Positions 1 through 8,630 are shown, numbered from the stretch's first letter. The stretch: DNA of 64,000 bases from Paenibacillus_V sp046244365 (GCF_046244365.1 NZ_CP176395.1:8122001-8186000), one strand, 5' to 3'. The notes: a model not told the origin generated them from the sequence alone. Translations and numbers: made by a program.

Positions 1-2181
1 CTCTTCCTTAAACAGCTTCGATACGTAATTGCCGTTCATATAAACATGGTCGGCGATCGTCTGCAGCGTGAGCGGCTCGGCAAAATGACCGCGGACGTAC
101 TCGATGATTTTCCGGATCAGATCGGCGTTCTTGTTCTCCCGCTTGCTCTGAATATACGCGTGCGTCTTCTCCAGCACGTCGTCGAACCAGCCGCTCATCA
201 CTTGCAGCGAGTCGAGCTTGCCGAACTCGTTATAAATATTGTATCCGGGCGCGTAGACGTCCTCGATCTGGCCGTTGATTTCCAAAATGACGGTAACGAG
301 GCTGTGCACGATTTGCGTCAGCACCATGTTTTTGTAAGGAAAGCTCAGTTCTTCTTCTCCCTGCAGCTCGGCGATCAGCCGGTTTTTGACCGCCTTGGCG
401 TTTTCGAGAGAGCCCGCCTTCAGCTCCTGGATCAGCTTGTCCGATTGGCTCTTATAGGCGAGAAAGCTTTTGCGGCTGAACGGTCCTCCCATCATATCCG
501 CATACGAAATGACGCTGCCCGGTCCGGCGACGCGCTCTAGGAGCAGCATTTCCATCGCTTCGCTGAACGATACGGAAATATCGGGCGCCCGGTCGTAAAA
601 GCCGCCGACTCCGATCGTAGCCTGCAAGCCGAACTGTTCTTCAATCGCGTCGCGAATGTGCACGGCCGCTTCCTTCGCAAAACCGATCGCCGTATCGAGG
701 CCGCCGTCGCCGATCCGCTCAGGCACGTTGAGCACGATTGCCGTGTCGAAGCGCTGAATGCGGCCGACGACGACCCCCTTGCCGAACCGGCTGACGATTT
801 CTTCGCACAAGGTCATGATGCCGTAGCTGAGCAGATTTTCTTCACGTTCCATTTCCTCGTCCCGGCCGCGCGCGAACGTCTCCTGCGAATAGCCTTCCTC
901 GGCCGTACCGTCCGCAACCGCCGCCGTTTCGCGAAAAGCGAGACCCTTGTGCCGCAGCACCAGGACGACGAAGCGCTCCGGATCGACGTTCAAGCCGTAA
1001 TACTGCATCTGCCGCACGATATCGTGCGTGTCCTTCTGCTGGCCGATGAGCAGGCTGAGCAGAAAATGGTTTTTGAGCACCATTTCATTTTGCCGGAACC
1101 GTTCCTGGAATTCCTCGTTCTGCCCGACCAGAAAACGAAAAGAATCGGCGATGTAGCTGAATTCGTCCCGCTGCCCGGACGGCGGCGGAAGCTTGCCGAA
1201 CTGCCCCTCCACAGCCCGAAGCATGCGGCGGATCGGCGTATAATGGCGGCCCGAAACGATAGAGACGAGAAGGAGCCCGACGGCGAGGCAAATGCCGGAA
1301 ACGGTCAGCGTCATCTTGAGGACGACGCTCGATTTCTGGAATACCTCGCTGGCCGGATTCAGCGTCACGTAGCGCCAGCCGTTGAAATCGGACGTAATAT
1401 ACGAAACGAACGTGGAGACCCCGGCCATATCGACGATCATGTAGCCCGATTTGCTTTCGTCCATCCTGTGGTCCTCGGCCGGCTCAAAACGGTTGAACAG
1501 CATGCTTTTGTCCTTATAGGAAAGCACCTGTCCGTCCTTGTTCAGCACCGCCACATTGCCCAGCTTGCTGTTGTTGATGTTAACGACCGCATCGTACAGC
1601 AGATCCTCCTTGATGTTCAGAAGCAGCGCGCCAGACTTCGGGTATTCGTTGATCGGGACGCTCATCAAGAAGCTGATCAAATTCTCCTGCTTGCCGGTAA
1701 CGCTGCCGACGGTTCTCGTATCGAGCCACCTATTCGGCGCCTTACTATCCAGGAACCCGCGAACCTCATCCTCAAAGCGGGAGCCGGCCAGCACATCGAC
1801 GCCGCCGTTCGAAATGCTTTTGCCGTTCTTGACGTTGTACAAGTAAATGGAATGAATGTAGCTCGAGGATACCAGCTTGTCCCCGAACAAGACATTGACA
1901 TTCTGCATAAAATCGTAGCTTTCCCTCTGATCCCATGGCAGCCAGACCGCCCGCTGCACATCCTTATTGATCGCAAGGGACAATGCCATTTGCTCGGTTT
2001 CGCGCAGAAAAAGCTCGATCATGTTTTTGGTTTGCCCGAGCAGCTCGGTGTTCGCTTGGAACACTTCCTCCTTCAGCGTCTGGTTGACGTAACGGTAAAC
2101 GAGGGTACCGGTTGAAAGCGTTATCAAAATAACGGCGGCCGTCAGCTGCAGCAGCAGTTTCATAAAGGCTGTTCTTCTCAC
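1..2181 (-). CDS. Membrane-anchored AraC-family transcriptional regulator (3' end cut by window)
   Basis: About 727 codons are visible; the gene runs off the left edge. A GTG start at 2181 follows AGAGGG by ten bases; the ATG at 2191 is out of frame. The product opens with a transmembrane helix (about residues 8-28), then an extracytoplasmic region of roughly 250 residues, a second hydrophobic helix (MTLTVSGICLAVGLLLVSI), a cytoplasmic middle part with a nucleotide-cyclase-like look, and at the visible end the first AraC helix-turn-helix (TLQTIADHVYMNGNYVSKLF). This is the common Paenibacillus layout of a one-component sensor-regulator (YesN/AraC type) that usually controls a neighbouring sugar ABC transporter. 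That transporter would lie left of the window, so the ligand is unknown. Family call is firm; role is inference. Confidence 0.85.
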   Translation of the reverse strand, partial: MRRTAFMKLLLQLTAAVILITLSTGTLVYRYVNQTLKEEVFQANTELLGQTKNMIELFLRETEQMALSLAINKDVQRAVWLPWDQRESYDFMQNVNVLFGDKLVSSSYIHSIYLYNVKNGKSISNGGVDVLAGSRFEDEVRGFLDSKAPNRWLDTRTVGSVTGKQENLISFLMSVPINEYPKSGALLLNIKEDLLYDAVVNINNSKLGNVAVLNKDGQVLSYKDKSMLFNRFEPAEDHRMDESKSGYMIVDMAGVSTFVSYITSDFNGWRYVTLNPASEVFQKSSVVLKMTLTVSGICLAVGLLLVSIVSGRHYTPIRRMLRAVEGQFGKLPPPSGQRDEFSYIADSFRFLVGQNEEFQERFRQNEMVLKNHFLLSLLIGQQKDTHDIVRQMQYYGLNVDPERFVVLVLRHKGLAFRETAAVADGTAEEGYSQETFARGRDEEMEREENLLSYGIMTLCEEIVSRFGKGVVVGRIQRFDTAIVLNVPERIGDGGLDTAIGFAKEAAVHIRDAIEEQFGLQATIGVGGFYDRAPDISVSFSEAMEMLLLERVAGPGSVISYADMMGGPFSRKSFLAYKSQSDKLIQELKAGSLENAKAVKNRLIAELQGEEELSFPYKNMVLTQIVHSLVTVILEINGQIEDVYAPGYNIYNEFGKLDSLQVMSGWFDDVLEKTHAYIQSKRENKNADLIRKIIEYVRGHFAEPLTLQTIADHVYMNGNYVSKLFKEE

Positions 2182-2224
2182 GATTGTTCATCCCTCTTGT
2201 GTATAAGGTAAGCTTCGCCGCTCT

Positions 2225-2234
2225 ATTATACCAC
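2225..2234 (-). promoter_or_regulatory. Extended -10 promoter for the membrane AraC regulator
   Basis: On the minus strand GTGGTATAAT gives a perfect TATAAT with an upstream TGN extension, about 45 bases before the GTG start at 2181. No good -35 hexamer stands 17 bases upstream, which fits an extended -10 promoter. Inferred from sequence only. Confidence 0.5.
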
Positions 2235-2264
2235 GGTTCGCCGTCATGGGCGGCCCGGAATGAT

Positions 2265-3107
2265 TTAACGGCTTCTTGCGCGAAACTCGGTCGGGGACAT
2301 GCCGTTCGTTTGCTTGAACGTTTTACTGAAATGGTATTCGTCCGGATACCCGCAGGATGACGCGATTTCCTTCATCGGAGCATTCGTATGCTGCAAATAC
2401 CGGCAGGCATGCTCGTTGCGGATGCGGCTCAAATAGCCCTTCGGCGTGATGCCCAGCCTCTCGCCGAACAGCTTACGGATATACGAGCCGGAAATGCCGT
2501 GCCGGCGCGCCAGCTGATGCAGTTTGATGTCCTCGTTGTAGTGCCGCTCCAGGTATGTTTTTACGGCGTCGAAGGCAGCCGGCGGGGCACCGTTCTCTTG
2601 CCCGTTTCCGGCATAGAGAAGCAGCGCGTCGAGCAGCTCGAGCATGTTACGCTGCACGGCTAAACCGCCGCTGTCGGGACCGGGCACCCATTCCTTCACG
2701 ACGGTCCGGAACATGGCCGACAATCGCTTGTCTTCATCGATGGAGCATCTGCGCAAAAAAGGCAAAGCAAGCTCCTCCGTCCGTCCCGGCATTTCCCAGC
2801 CCTCGGCTTCCCGCCGGACGGCCAGCAGATCGGTGACGATCATCGTCATTTGCAGCGGCCTTTCGGCATCCGTGAACATTTCCATCTCCAGACCCGGCTT
2901 CAAATAAACGGCCGTTCCTCCTTCCACCTCGAAGACGCCGGCTTGCGTTACAAAGGTGCCTCTTCCCTCGTGGATGTAGTAGAAGCTGTGCGCCCGAACG
3001 TTGCGCCTGCAATCCGTCCAGCCCGGGAACGTCGGCTTGGCGGCCGCCCAAAGCAAATGAAAAACCGCATAGCCGGGCCGGCCGGACTTATCGAACGCTG
3101 TAGTCAT
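2265..3107 (-). CDS. AraC-family transcriptional regulator with N-terminal cupin domain
   Basis: The protein has about 280 residues, the usual size for a cytoplasmic AraC regulator. The N-terminal half is a cupin-like sensing domain (HSFYYIHEGRGTF, GGTAVYLKPG). The C-terminal ~100 residues hold two helix-turn-helices (IKLHQLARRHGISGSYIRKL and MKEIASSCGYPDEYHFSKTF) followed by the typical PTEFRARSR end. The ATG at 3107 is preferred over the in-frame TTG at 3116, because the GGAAAAGGCGGG ribosome site is better spaced for it. It is separated from the downstream membrane AraC gene by 83 bases with its own promoter, so the two are probably independent. The target genes and the ligand cannot be read from the window. 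Confidence 0.85.
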   Translation of the reverse strand: MTTAFDKSGRPGYAVFHLLWAAAKPTFPGWTDCRRNVRAHSFYYIHEGRGTFVTQAGVFEVEGGTAVYLKPGLEMEMFTDAERPLQMTMIVTDLLAVRREAEGWEMPGRTEELALPFLRRCSIDEDKRLSAMFRTVVKEWVPGPDSGGLAVQRNMLELLDALLLYAGNGQENGAPPAAFDAVKTYLERHYNEDIKLHQLARRHGISGSYIRKLFGERLGITPKGYLSRIRNEHACRYLQHTNAPMKEIASSCGYPDEYHFSKTFKQTNGMSPTEFRARSR

Positions 3108-3397
3108 TTTTAACAACCCGCCTTTTCCTTTCAGCTAGAAACGTTAAGAGTAGTATACCAAACGGTGGAGCGTTTTTGACAAATCGCGGTGCTGTTTTTG
3201 CCATTCCTGATATCGCATGGGGAGTGGTACACTTCGGGTATCGGAAGCGGGAGCACCGGAAAGCATGCTGCTAGACAAAGGCGATGCGTCACCGCAGTTG
3301 ATCAAGCTATCCCTTTTTGCTTGATTCCCGGCAGCCGCTTACCCACTAACTGAGATTGCTGATCGGCTGAGGTGACCGACTGGCTTCGGCAGCCTAT

Positions 3398-3603
3398 CGA
3401 CTGCGAGGGCCCGCTAACTGCGGCGGTTCACCAACTGCGGTAACCCTCAAACGAAGGCGGCTGATCGGTTGCGAGGTCCCGCTAACTTGCGGCGGTTCAC
3501 CAACTGCGGTAACCCACTAACGAAGGCGGCTGATCGACTGCCGATGGCCCGCTAACTGCGGCAGTTCACCAACTGCGGTAACCCTCAAACGAAGGCGGCT
3601 GAT
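3398..3603. repeat. Three tandem copies of a ~69-bp repeat
   Basis: Units are 3398-3465, 3466-3534 and 3535-3603, each ending CGAAGGCGGCTGAT. They share CCGCTAACT(T)GCGGC and GTTCACCAACTGCGGTAAC and differ at a handful of positions and one single-base indel. A decayed partial copy seems to precede them (from about 3368). Each unit contains short self-complementary pieces (ACTGCGG/CCGC), so it could fold. There is no spacer structure, so it is not a CRISPR array. Confidence 0.85.
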
Positions 3604-3623
3604 CGACTGGTACCGACCTTTGC

Positions 3624-3815
3624 AATAGCGGACTTTGGAGGCGTTATCGGCTGCCTAATACCAAAATGGCGAGCATTAGCGGATTTCGGAGTGCTTATTC
3701 CGGCGAATTCCATCATTAACGAGCTGTGGAGGCTGGGATAGCGCCTTCAAAAACCGTTAAAATACTTTCCCATACTGTACTCAGGAAAGTAAAGACTCGA
3801 AAATCCGTTATTTTG
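3624..3815. repeat. Degenerate copies of a dispersed ~25-nt intergenic word
   Basis: Forward copies at 3624-3647 (TAGCGGACTTTGGAGGCGTT core) and 3675-3700 (TTAGCGGATTTCGGAGTGCT core) and a partial reverse copy near 3797-3815 (AAATCCGTTATTTTGGG). The same word recurs at 9765-9956 and, more diverged, at 26621-26848. It is always between genes. Confidence 0.65.
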
Positions 3816-3892
3816 GGAATCTTCGATGCCTGCCTCGGCTGAGGTTTGCATAATGCAGTCACAGAAAAATTAAAGTCGGGACGGTGACCTTG

Positions 3893-5788
3893 ATGATATC
3901 CAAAGAAAACCGCGAGCAAGCTTGGCTGAACGACCGGATCGACCATATGCCATGGCTGGCCATGACCGAGGCGCAAAAAGCGGAGCAAGCGGAATGGCAG
4001 TCTTTCCTCGCTTCCAAGAGCGACGCCGTCTTCGGCACGGGCTGTTTCGTTTCGCCGAATGCGCATGTTTATGCCGACCGGCTGCGGATGGGCGACCGCA
4101 GCTACATTGCGGCGAACGCTACGGTGCGGGGCCCCCGCATCGAGATGGGCGCCGATTGCACGCTGAATCCGTTCGCCGCGCTGGCCGGCCTGGTTACGCT
4201 CGGCGACGGCGTGCGTATCGGCACGCACGTCAGCATATTCGGCTTCAATCACGGCTACGCCGAGATCGAAAGGCCGATCTTCCGGCAGCCGTGCACGCAT
4301 GTCGGCATTCGCATCGGCGACGACGTATGGATCGGTGCGAATGCGGTCATCGTCGACGGCGTAACCGTCGGCGCGCACAGCATCATCGCCGGAGGCGCGG
4401 TCGTCACGAAGGACGTGCCGCCCTACAGCATCGTCGGCGGCAATCCGGCGCGGCTTCTCCGCAGCCGGCTGGACGGCGTGGCGGCGAGCGAGGAGCGCAG
4501 CGGGCAGAGCGTGGCGGCGGCGAGTGAGGAGCTCGGTGGGCGGAGCTCGGCGGCGGCGGCGGGCGAGGAGCGCAGCGGGCAGAGCGTGGCGGCAGCGGCA
4601 AGCGAGAAGCTCGGCGGGCGGTGCGCGGCGGCGGCGGCAGGCGAGGCGGGCGCAGCCGCTCAGGCGAGCGCAGGCCGCGATGCGGCGGTGCGGGCGAGCG
4701 CCGACACGGCCTCAAGCGAGCGAGCGGCGCTCGCCGAGCGGCTGCGCGAGTTCGGCGCGGAGGACGCTGCGCAGCTGCCGGCGCTTCTGGCGCGCTGCCT
4801 CGCGGACGAAGGCGGCGAGCTGCATTACCGCAACCGCCCGGACTCCGAACGTACCGTTCGGGCATGGTGCGATGCGGTCGAGCTCGCCGCGATGTTCGGC
4901 CAGCTGCCGCCGGGCTTCAGCCGCGAAGAGCTCGTCGCGCGGCTGCAGGGCTTCCAGGATCCGGCCACCGGACTGCTGCCGGATCCCTGGAAGCTGCCGG
5001 ATGAGCGGACGAACGATCCGGCGCGAATGTCGGACCACCTGTCACGTTATCATATATTGGCGGTCGGCTATGCGCTTGAGACGCTTGGCGCAGCGTTCCT
5101 CCATCCGATTCGGGTTATCGAGGAGATGCCGGCGGAGGCGCTGTACCGTCAGCTGGAGCAGCTGCCATGGGAAACGAATGCCTGGGGCTGCGGCGACTGG
5201 ATCGACGCCTACGCGACAGGCCTGTACTTCAACCGCAAGCAGTTCGGGTCGCAGCAGGCGCCTGACGCCTTGTTCGGATGGCTGCTCCTGCATGCCGACC
5301 GGTATACCGGCCTTTGGGGCAAGCCGACTGCGAAGGAGCAGTGGCTGCAGCCTGTCAACGGCTTCTATCGTCTGACGCGCGCCACCTACGCGCAATTCGG
5401 CGTCCCGCTGCCTTATCCGCAAATGACAATCGATACGGTGCTAGCGCACACCCGCAACGCCGCCTTCTTCCGGCCGGATCTGGGCAACGCCTGCAATGTG
5501 CTCGACGTCATCCACCCTCTGTGGCTCTGCCTAAAGCAGACCGACTACCGCCGGCCTGAAATCGAGCAATGGGCGGCTGGCCAGATTGACCGCATATTGT
5601 CGCGCTGGGTTCCCGGGGAAGGCTTCAGCTTCCCGCTCGAGCATACGGAAGCGCCGGGGCTGCAGGGCAGCGAAATGTGGCTGTCCATCCTGTATCTGCT
5701 TGCGGATGTATGCGGGCTTAGCGGCAGCCTCGGCTACAAACCTCGCGGCGTTCACCGCATAGAGGTTCCGATGCCGCTGATCGGTTAA
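3893..5788 (+). CDS. Hexapeptide-repeat acetyltransferase fused to a C-terminal helical (toroid-like) domain
   Basis: Residues ~50-200 form a left-handed beta-helix acyltransferase of the maltose/galactoside O-acetyltransferase type: repeated hexapeptides (IRIGDDVWIGANAVIVDGVT), the active-site histidine region GFNHGY, and the typical VPPYSIVGGNPARLLRSR end. Then comes a ~100-residue Ala/Gly/Glu-rich linker with a 25-residue repeat (GEERSGQSVAAA...), encoded by very GC-rich DNA with a 75-bp period from about 4488. The last ~340 residues (RTVRAWCDAVELAAMFGQLP, PWETNAWGCGDWIDAY, MWLSILYLLADVCGL) look all-helical with Trp/Gly motifs, like an alpha/alpha toroid; I do not recognise a named family. 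The ATG at 3893 is preferred, though GTG at 3884 is also possible. The acceptor substrate is unknown. A strong terminator follows. Confidence 0.75.
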   Translation: MISKENREQAWLNDRIDHMPWLAMTEAQKAEQAEWQSFLASKSDAVFGTGCFVSPNAHVYADRLRMGDRSYIAANATVRGPRIEMGADCTLNPFAALAGLVTLGDGVRIGTHVSIFGFNHGYAEIERPIFRQPCTHVGIRIGDDVWIGANAVIVDGVTVGAHSIIAGGAVVTKDVPPYSIVGGNPARLLRSRLDGVAASEERSGQSVAAASEELGGRSSAAAAGEERSGQSVAAAASEKLGGRCAAAAAGEAGAAAQASAGRDAAVRASADTASSERAALAERLREFGAEDAAQLPALLARCLADEGGELHYRNRPDSERTVRAWCDAVELAAMFGQLPPGFSREELVARLQGFQDPATGLLPDPWKLPDERTNDPARMSDHLSRYHILAVGYALETLGAAFLHPIRVIEEMPAEALYRQLEQLPWETNAWGCGDWIDAYATGLYFNRKQFGSQQAPDALFGWLLLHADRYTGLWGKPTAKEQWLQPVNGFYRLTRATYAQFGVPLPYPQMTIDTVLAHTRNAAFFRPDLGNACNVLDVIHPLWLCLKQTDYRRPEIEQWAAGQIDRILSRWVPGEGFSFPLEHTEAPGLQGSEMWLSILYLLADVCGLSGSLGYKPRGVHRIEVPMPLIG

Positions 5789-5800
5789 GCAAGTAAGAAA

Positions 5801-5849
5801 GGCAGCCTCCGCGAACGATTGCTCGTTAGCGGGGGCTGCCTCTTCTCTT
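5801..5849 (+). terminator. Rho-independent terminator after the acetyltransferase fusion
   Basis: GGCAGCCTCCGC pairs with GCGGGGGCTGCC around a 16-base loop and is followed by TCTTCTCTTTCTT. It lies between convergent genes and could serve both. Confidence 0.8.
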
Positions 5850-5899
5850 TCTTGCAGAAATCGATCGGCTAGCCGGAGGGAATTCCGGACGATCGCCCT

Positions 5900-8530
5900 T
5901 TACTTCGGTGCGCGCAGCAAGCGCATCCCGTTCGCGATGACGAGCAGCGAGCTTCCGGTGTCGGCCAGCACGGCCAGCCATAGCGACGAATGCCCCAAGG
6001 CGATCAGCGCCAGGAAAACGGCCTTGACGAGCAGCGAGAAGGCGATGTTCTGCTTGATCACGCGCAGCGCCTTCCTGCTCATGCTTACGGCTTCGGGGAG
6101 CTTGCCGAGATCGTCGCCCATAAGCGCCACATCCGCCGTCTCGAGGGCCGTGTCCGTCCCGGCCGCGCCCATGGCGATGCCGACGGTTGCCGAAGCGAGA
6201 GCCGGCGTATCGTTGACCCCGTCGCCGACCATCGCCACTCCGTTATGCCGCTCCAGCAGCTCGCGGATCGCCGTCACTTTATCCTGCGGCAGCAGCTCCG
6301 CCCGGTAGTCGATGCCGCCGAGCTGCCCGGCCACATTGCGCGCCGTACCCGCATTATCGCCGGTCAGCATGACGATGCGTCCGATGCCCGCTTCACGCAG
6401 CCGGCCGATCGTCTCCGCGCTGTTCGCCCGCACCGTGTCGGCAACGGCCAGCAGCGCTTCCGCTCGTTCTTCCGACGCCAGCAGCATGACGGTTTGACCG
6501 GCATCCTGAAGCGCCGCGATCCGTTCGGCCTCATAGTCCGGCGAAAGTCCGAGCTCCTGCCGGACCCAGCGCGGATTGCCGATCCGATACGTCCTTCCGC
6601 CGACGAGCGCGACCGCCCCGTCTCCCGGCACGGCGCGGAATTCGCCGCTCCCCGGCACATTCAGCCCCTCCTCCAGCGCTTTTCGCACGATCGCCTTCGC
6701 CAGCGGATGCTCCGAGTACCGCTCTACCGCTGCCGCCAGCGCCAGGAGCTCTCCTTCCGCTTGATCGTGCAAGGGATAGATGCCCGTTACCTGCGGTTTG
6801 CCCTCCGTTAGCGTTCCGGTCTTATCGAAGGCAATGGCGGAAATCGCGCCAAGCCGTTCCAAATGCGCTCCGCCTTTGATCAGAATGCCGGTTCTAGCCG
6901 CCCGGCCGATCGCCGATACGATCGTAACCGGGGTGGAAATGACGAGCGCGCAAGGACAGGATACGACCAGCATCATGAGCGCTTTGTAAAACCAATCCTG
7001 GAACGATCCGCCGAGCAGCAGAGGAGGAATGATTGCGATGACCGCCGCGATGGCGATGACCGCCGGCGTGTATATTTTGGCGAATCGGTCTACGAACCGC
7101 TGCGACGGCGCCTTTTGCGCCTGCGCCTCCTCCACCATGTGCACGATACGAGCCAGCGTGTTGTCGTTCGCAAGCTTCGTCACTTCCACCTCAAGCGCGC
7201 CGTATTCGTTGATCGTTCCCGCGAAAACGGCGTCACCCGCGCCTTTCTCGACGGGCAGCGATTCTCCCGTGATCGGCGCTTCGTTTACCGCGGAACGCCC
7301 GCTGACGACCGTACCGTCCATGGCCAGCTTCTCGCCAGGCTTAACGATCATGACGTCGCCTACGACGATGTCGTCGACGGACATGCTCGACTCCCGTTCG
7401 CCCCTGCGTATGCGGGCTTCATTCGGCGCAAGCTCCATGAGGCCGCGAATCGACCGGCGCGTCCGGTCCATCGTGAGCGCCTCCAGCGTCTCGCCGAGCG
7501 AGAACAAGGCGACGACCGCAGCGCCCTCCGCCCATTCGCCGATCGCGGCCGCTCCTATCGCGGCAATCGTCATCAGCAGATCCATGCCGATCGTGCCCGA
7601 CTTCAGCCCGTATAGACCGCTCTTCGCGATCCGGTAACCGCCGGCGACGATTGCCGCCGCATACAGGATGTTCGGCAATGCATCCGGACCCGCTCCGGTC
7701 AGCGCCAGCAGCCAGCCCGCCGCAAACAGCGCTCCTGCAATCGCGGTTCCGGCCGCTTTCCGGTTTTTGCGCCAGAACGACGCTTCGCGATCCGCAGCGG
7801 GAACGTTTCTGCCCTTTTGCTCATACGCTGCGTAACCGGCCTGCTTCACCGTTTGGACGATCGCCTCGGCCGCTTTGCCGCCGTGCTCCACCGTCATTTT
7901 GGCGGCGCCGAAATTGACGGTTACCCGCGCAACGCCGCCCAGCGCGCCGACGCGCTTCTCCAGCCCGCGTGCGCAATCGGCGCAATCCATGCCGTCGATG
8001 CGGAACACGCTGACGGTACCTTCAGCTCCGCCGGCCCCCGCCAAGCCGGGCAGGGCTATGCCGTTCTCCGCCGCACATGCAACGTCGTCAGATGCCGCAT
8101 GTCTGCCAGCGTCATGATCGCAGCATCCGCAAGCGGGCTTTTCCTTATGATGACTCCGTTCTTCCCCTGCGTCATGAACATGCGGATGACTATGCGGCCC
8201 GCAGCAGGAGTCCTGCGCCGAAACGAGGCGATTTTCGCGCTCCCCATTATGACTATAGGCATGAGTATGGCTATGATCGGCATGGTTATGGTTATGATCA
8301 TCACTGCTGTTGCCATGGCTGTGACCGTGATCGTGGCTATGATTACATGTCGAGCCGTGACTATGTTCGCGTTGGCCGGCGTCGTGCTCTTCGCTGCAGC
8401 CATGAGCATGGCTATGCTCGTGATCATGACCGCAAGTCGAGCCGCGGTTAGGCCCGCCTTCTTTTGCATGACTAGGAGTATGCTTGTGCTTGGCGGCGGA
8501 ATCGCTGCCTTGAGAAGGTTTAGAAGCCAT
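5900..8530 (-). CDS. cadA: Zn2+/Cd2+/Pb2+-exporting P1B-type ATPase with histidine-rich N-terminus
   Basis: An 876-residue heavy-metal efflux pump of the inner membrane. Visible in order: a ~150-residue N-terminal extension with about thirty histidines and several CC/CxCC motifs; one heavy-metal-associated domain (GMDCADC); the SCPCALVIS metal-channel motif; TGESLPVEKG; the phosphorylated Asp in DKTGTLTEGKP; SEHPLAKAIV; MVGDGVNDTPALASA; and a last helix with VLADTGSSLLVIAN. The CPC motif together with the conserved Lys (FSLLVKAVFLA) and Asp in the last helices is the signature of the Zn/Cd/Pb group rather than copper pumps. The ATG at 8530 has AAGGAG nine bases upstream, and the promoter lies inside the longer reading frame, so upstream starts are excluded. 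The adjacent ArsR-type gene is probably its repressor. Confidence 0.92.
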   Translation of the reverse strand: MASKPSQGSDSAAKHKHTPSHAKEGGPNRGSTCGHDHEHSHAHGCSEEHDAGQREHSHGSTCNHSHDHGHSHGNSSDDHNHNHADHSHTHAYSHNGERENRLVSAQDSCCGPHSHPHVHDAGEERSHHKEKPACGCCDHDAGRHAASDDVACAAENGIALPGLAGAGGAEGTVSVFRIDGMDCADCARGLEKRVGALGGVARVTVNFGAAKMTVEHGGKAAEAIVQTVKQAGYAAYEQKGRNVPAADREASFWRKNRKAAGTAIAGALFAAGWLLALTGAGPDALPNILYAAAIVAGGYRIAKSGLYGLKSGTIGMDLLMTIAAIGAAAIGEWAEGAAVVALFSLGETLEALTMDRTRRSIRGLMELAPNEARIRRGERESSMSVDDIVVGDVMIVKPGEKLAMDGTVVSGRSAVNEAPITGESLPVEKGAGDAVFAGTINEYGALEVEVTKLANDNTLARIVHMVEEAQAQKAPSQRFVDRFAKIYTPAVIAIAAVIAIIPPLLLGGSFQDWFYKALMMLVVSCPCALVISTPVTIVSAIGRAARTGILIKGGAHLERLGAISAIAFDKTGTLTEGKPQVTGIYPLHDQAEGELLALAAAVERYSEHPLAKAIVRKALEEGLNVPGSGEFRAVPGDGAVALVGGRTYRIGNPRWVRQELGLSPDYEAERIAALQDAGQTVMLLASEERAEALLAVADTVRANSAETIGRLREAGIGRIVMLTGDNAGTARNVAGQLGGIDYRAELLPQDKVTAIRELLERHNGVAMVGDGVNDTPALASATVGIAMGAAGTDTALETADVALMGDDLGKLPEAVSMSRKALRVIKQNIAFSLLVKAVFLALIALGHSSLWLAVLADTGSSLLVIANGMRLLRAPK

Positions 8531-8547
8531 TTTGAGCCGCTCCTTAT

Positions 8548-8567
8548 ATATGATTATATATTCATAC
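8548..8567. promoter_or_regulatory. Candidate ArsR/SmtB-type operator, downstream of the cadA -10
   Basis: Minus strand GTATGAATATATAATCATAT contains TATGA...TCATA arms, resembling SmtB/CadC/CzrA operators. It lies between the -10 element and the start codon of the ATPase gene. Confidence 0.5.
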
Positions 8568-8576
8568 GTTTGCTCC

Positions 8577-8606
8577 ATCATATGCCTCATACGCAAATTT
8601 TGTCAA
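8577..8606 (-). promoter_or_regulatory. Sigma-A promoter of the metal-exporting ATPase gene
   Basis: Minus strand TTGACA (8601-8606), 18-base spacer, TATGAT (8577-8582). It is about 45 bases upstream of the ATG at 8530 and flanked on both sides by palindromes. Confidence 0.75.
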
Positions 8607-8610
8607 TCAT

Positions 8611-8630
8611 ACATGAACAAATATTCATGT
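8611..8630. promoter_or_regulatory. Candidate ArsR/SmtB-type operator, upstream of the cadA -35
   Basis: ACATGAACAAATATTCATGT is a palindrome with 7-bp arms (ACATGAA/TTCATGT) around CAAATA. This is the AT-rich TGAACA...TTCA pattern bound by metal-sensing ArsR-family repressors. It touches the -35 element. Confidence 0.65.

Larger units (their letters stand above)
3108..3892. other. Non-coding stretch with repeats
   Basis: No credible gene is present in these ~780 bases. The left part holds a possible minus-strand promoter for the AraC gene (TTGTCA, 19-base spacer, TATACT near 3154). The middle holds three 69-bp tandem repeats, and the right part holds degenerate copies of a dispersed intergenic word; both are listed separately. 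Confidence 0.6.

Noticed and set aside
658..2115. Long plus-strand reading frame of 485 codons at the left end
   Set aside because: It lies opposite the membrane AraC gene, whose translation has clear domains; the plus-strand product is Arg/His/Asp-rich with no motif, as expected for an antisense shadow in GC-rich DNA.
3398..3603. Tandem repeats considered as a CRISPR array
   Set aside because: The 69-bp units are contiguous with no unique spacers, number only three, and no cas gene is near.
3716..4378. 220-codon minus-strand frame over the acetyltransferase
   Set aside because: Antisense to a clear hexapeptide acetyltransferase; no start signal and no family resemblance.
8056..8469. Ile/Met/Ala-rich 137-codon minus-strand frame inside the ATPase gene
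   Set aside because: Its membrane-like look comes from reading the CATGAC-rich histidine codons in another frame; the ATPase frame is clearly the coding one.
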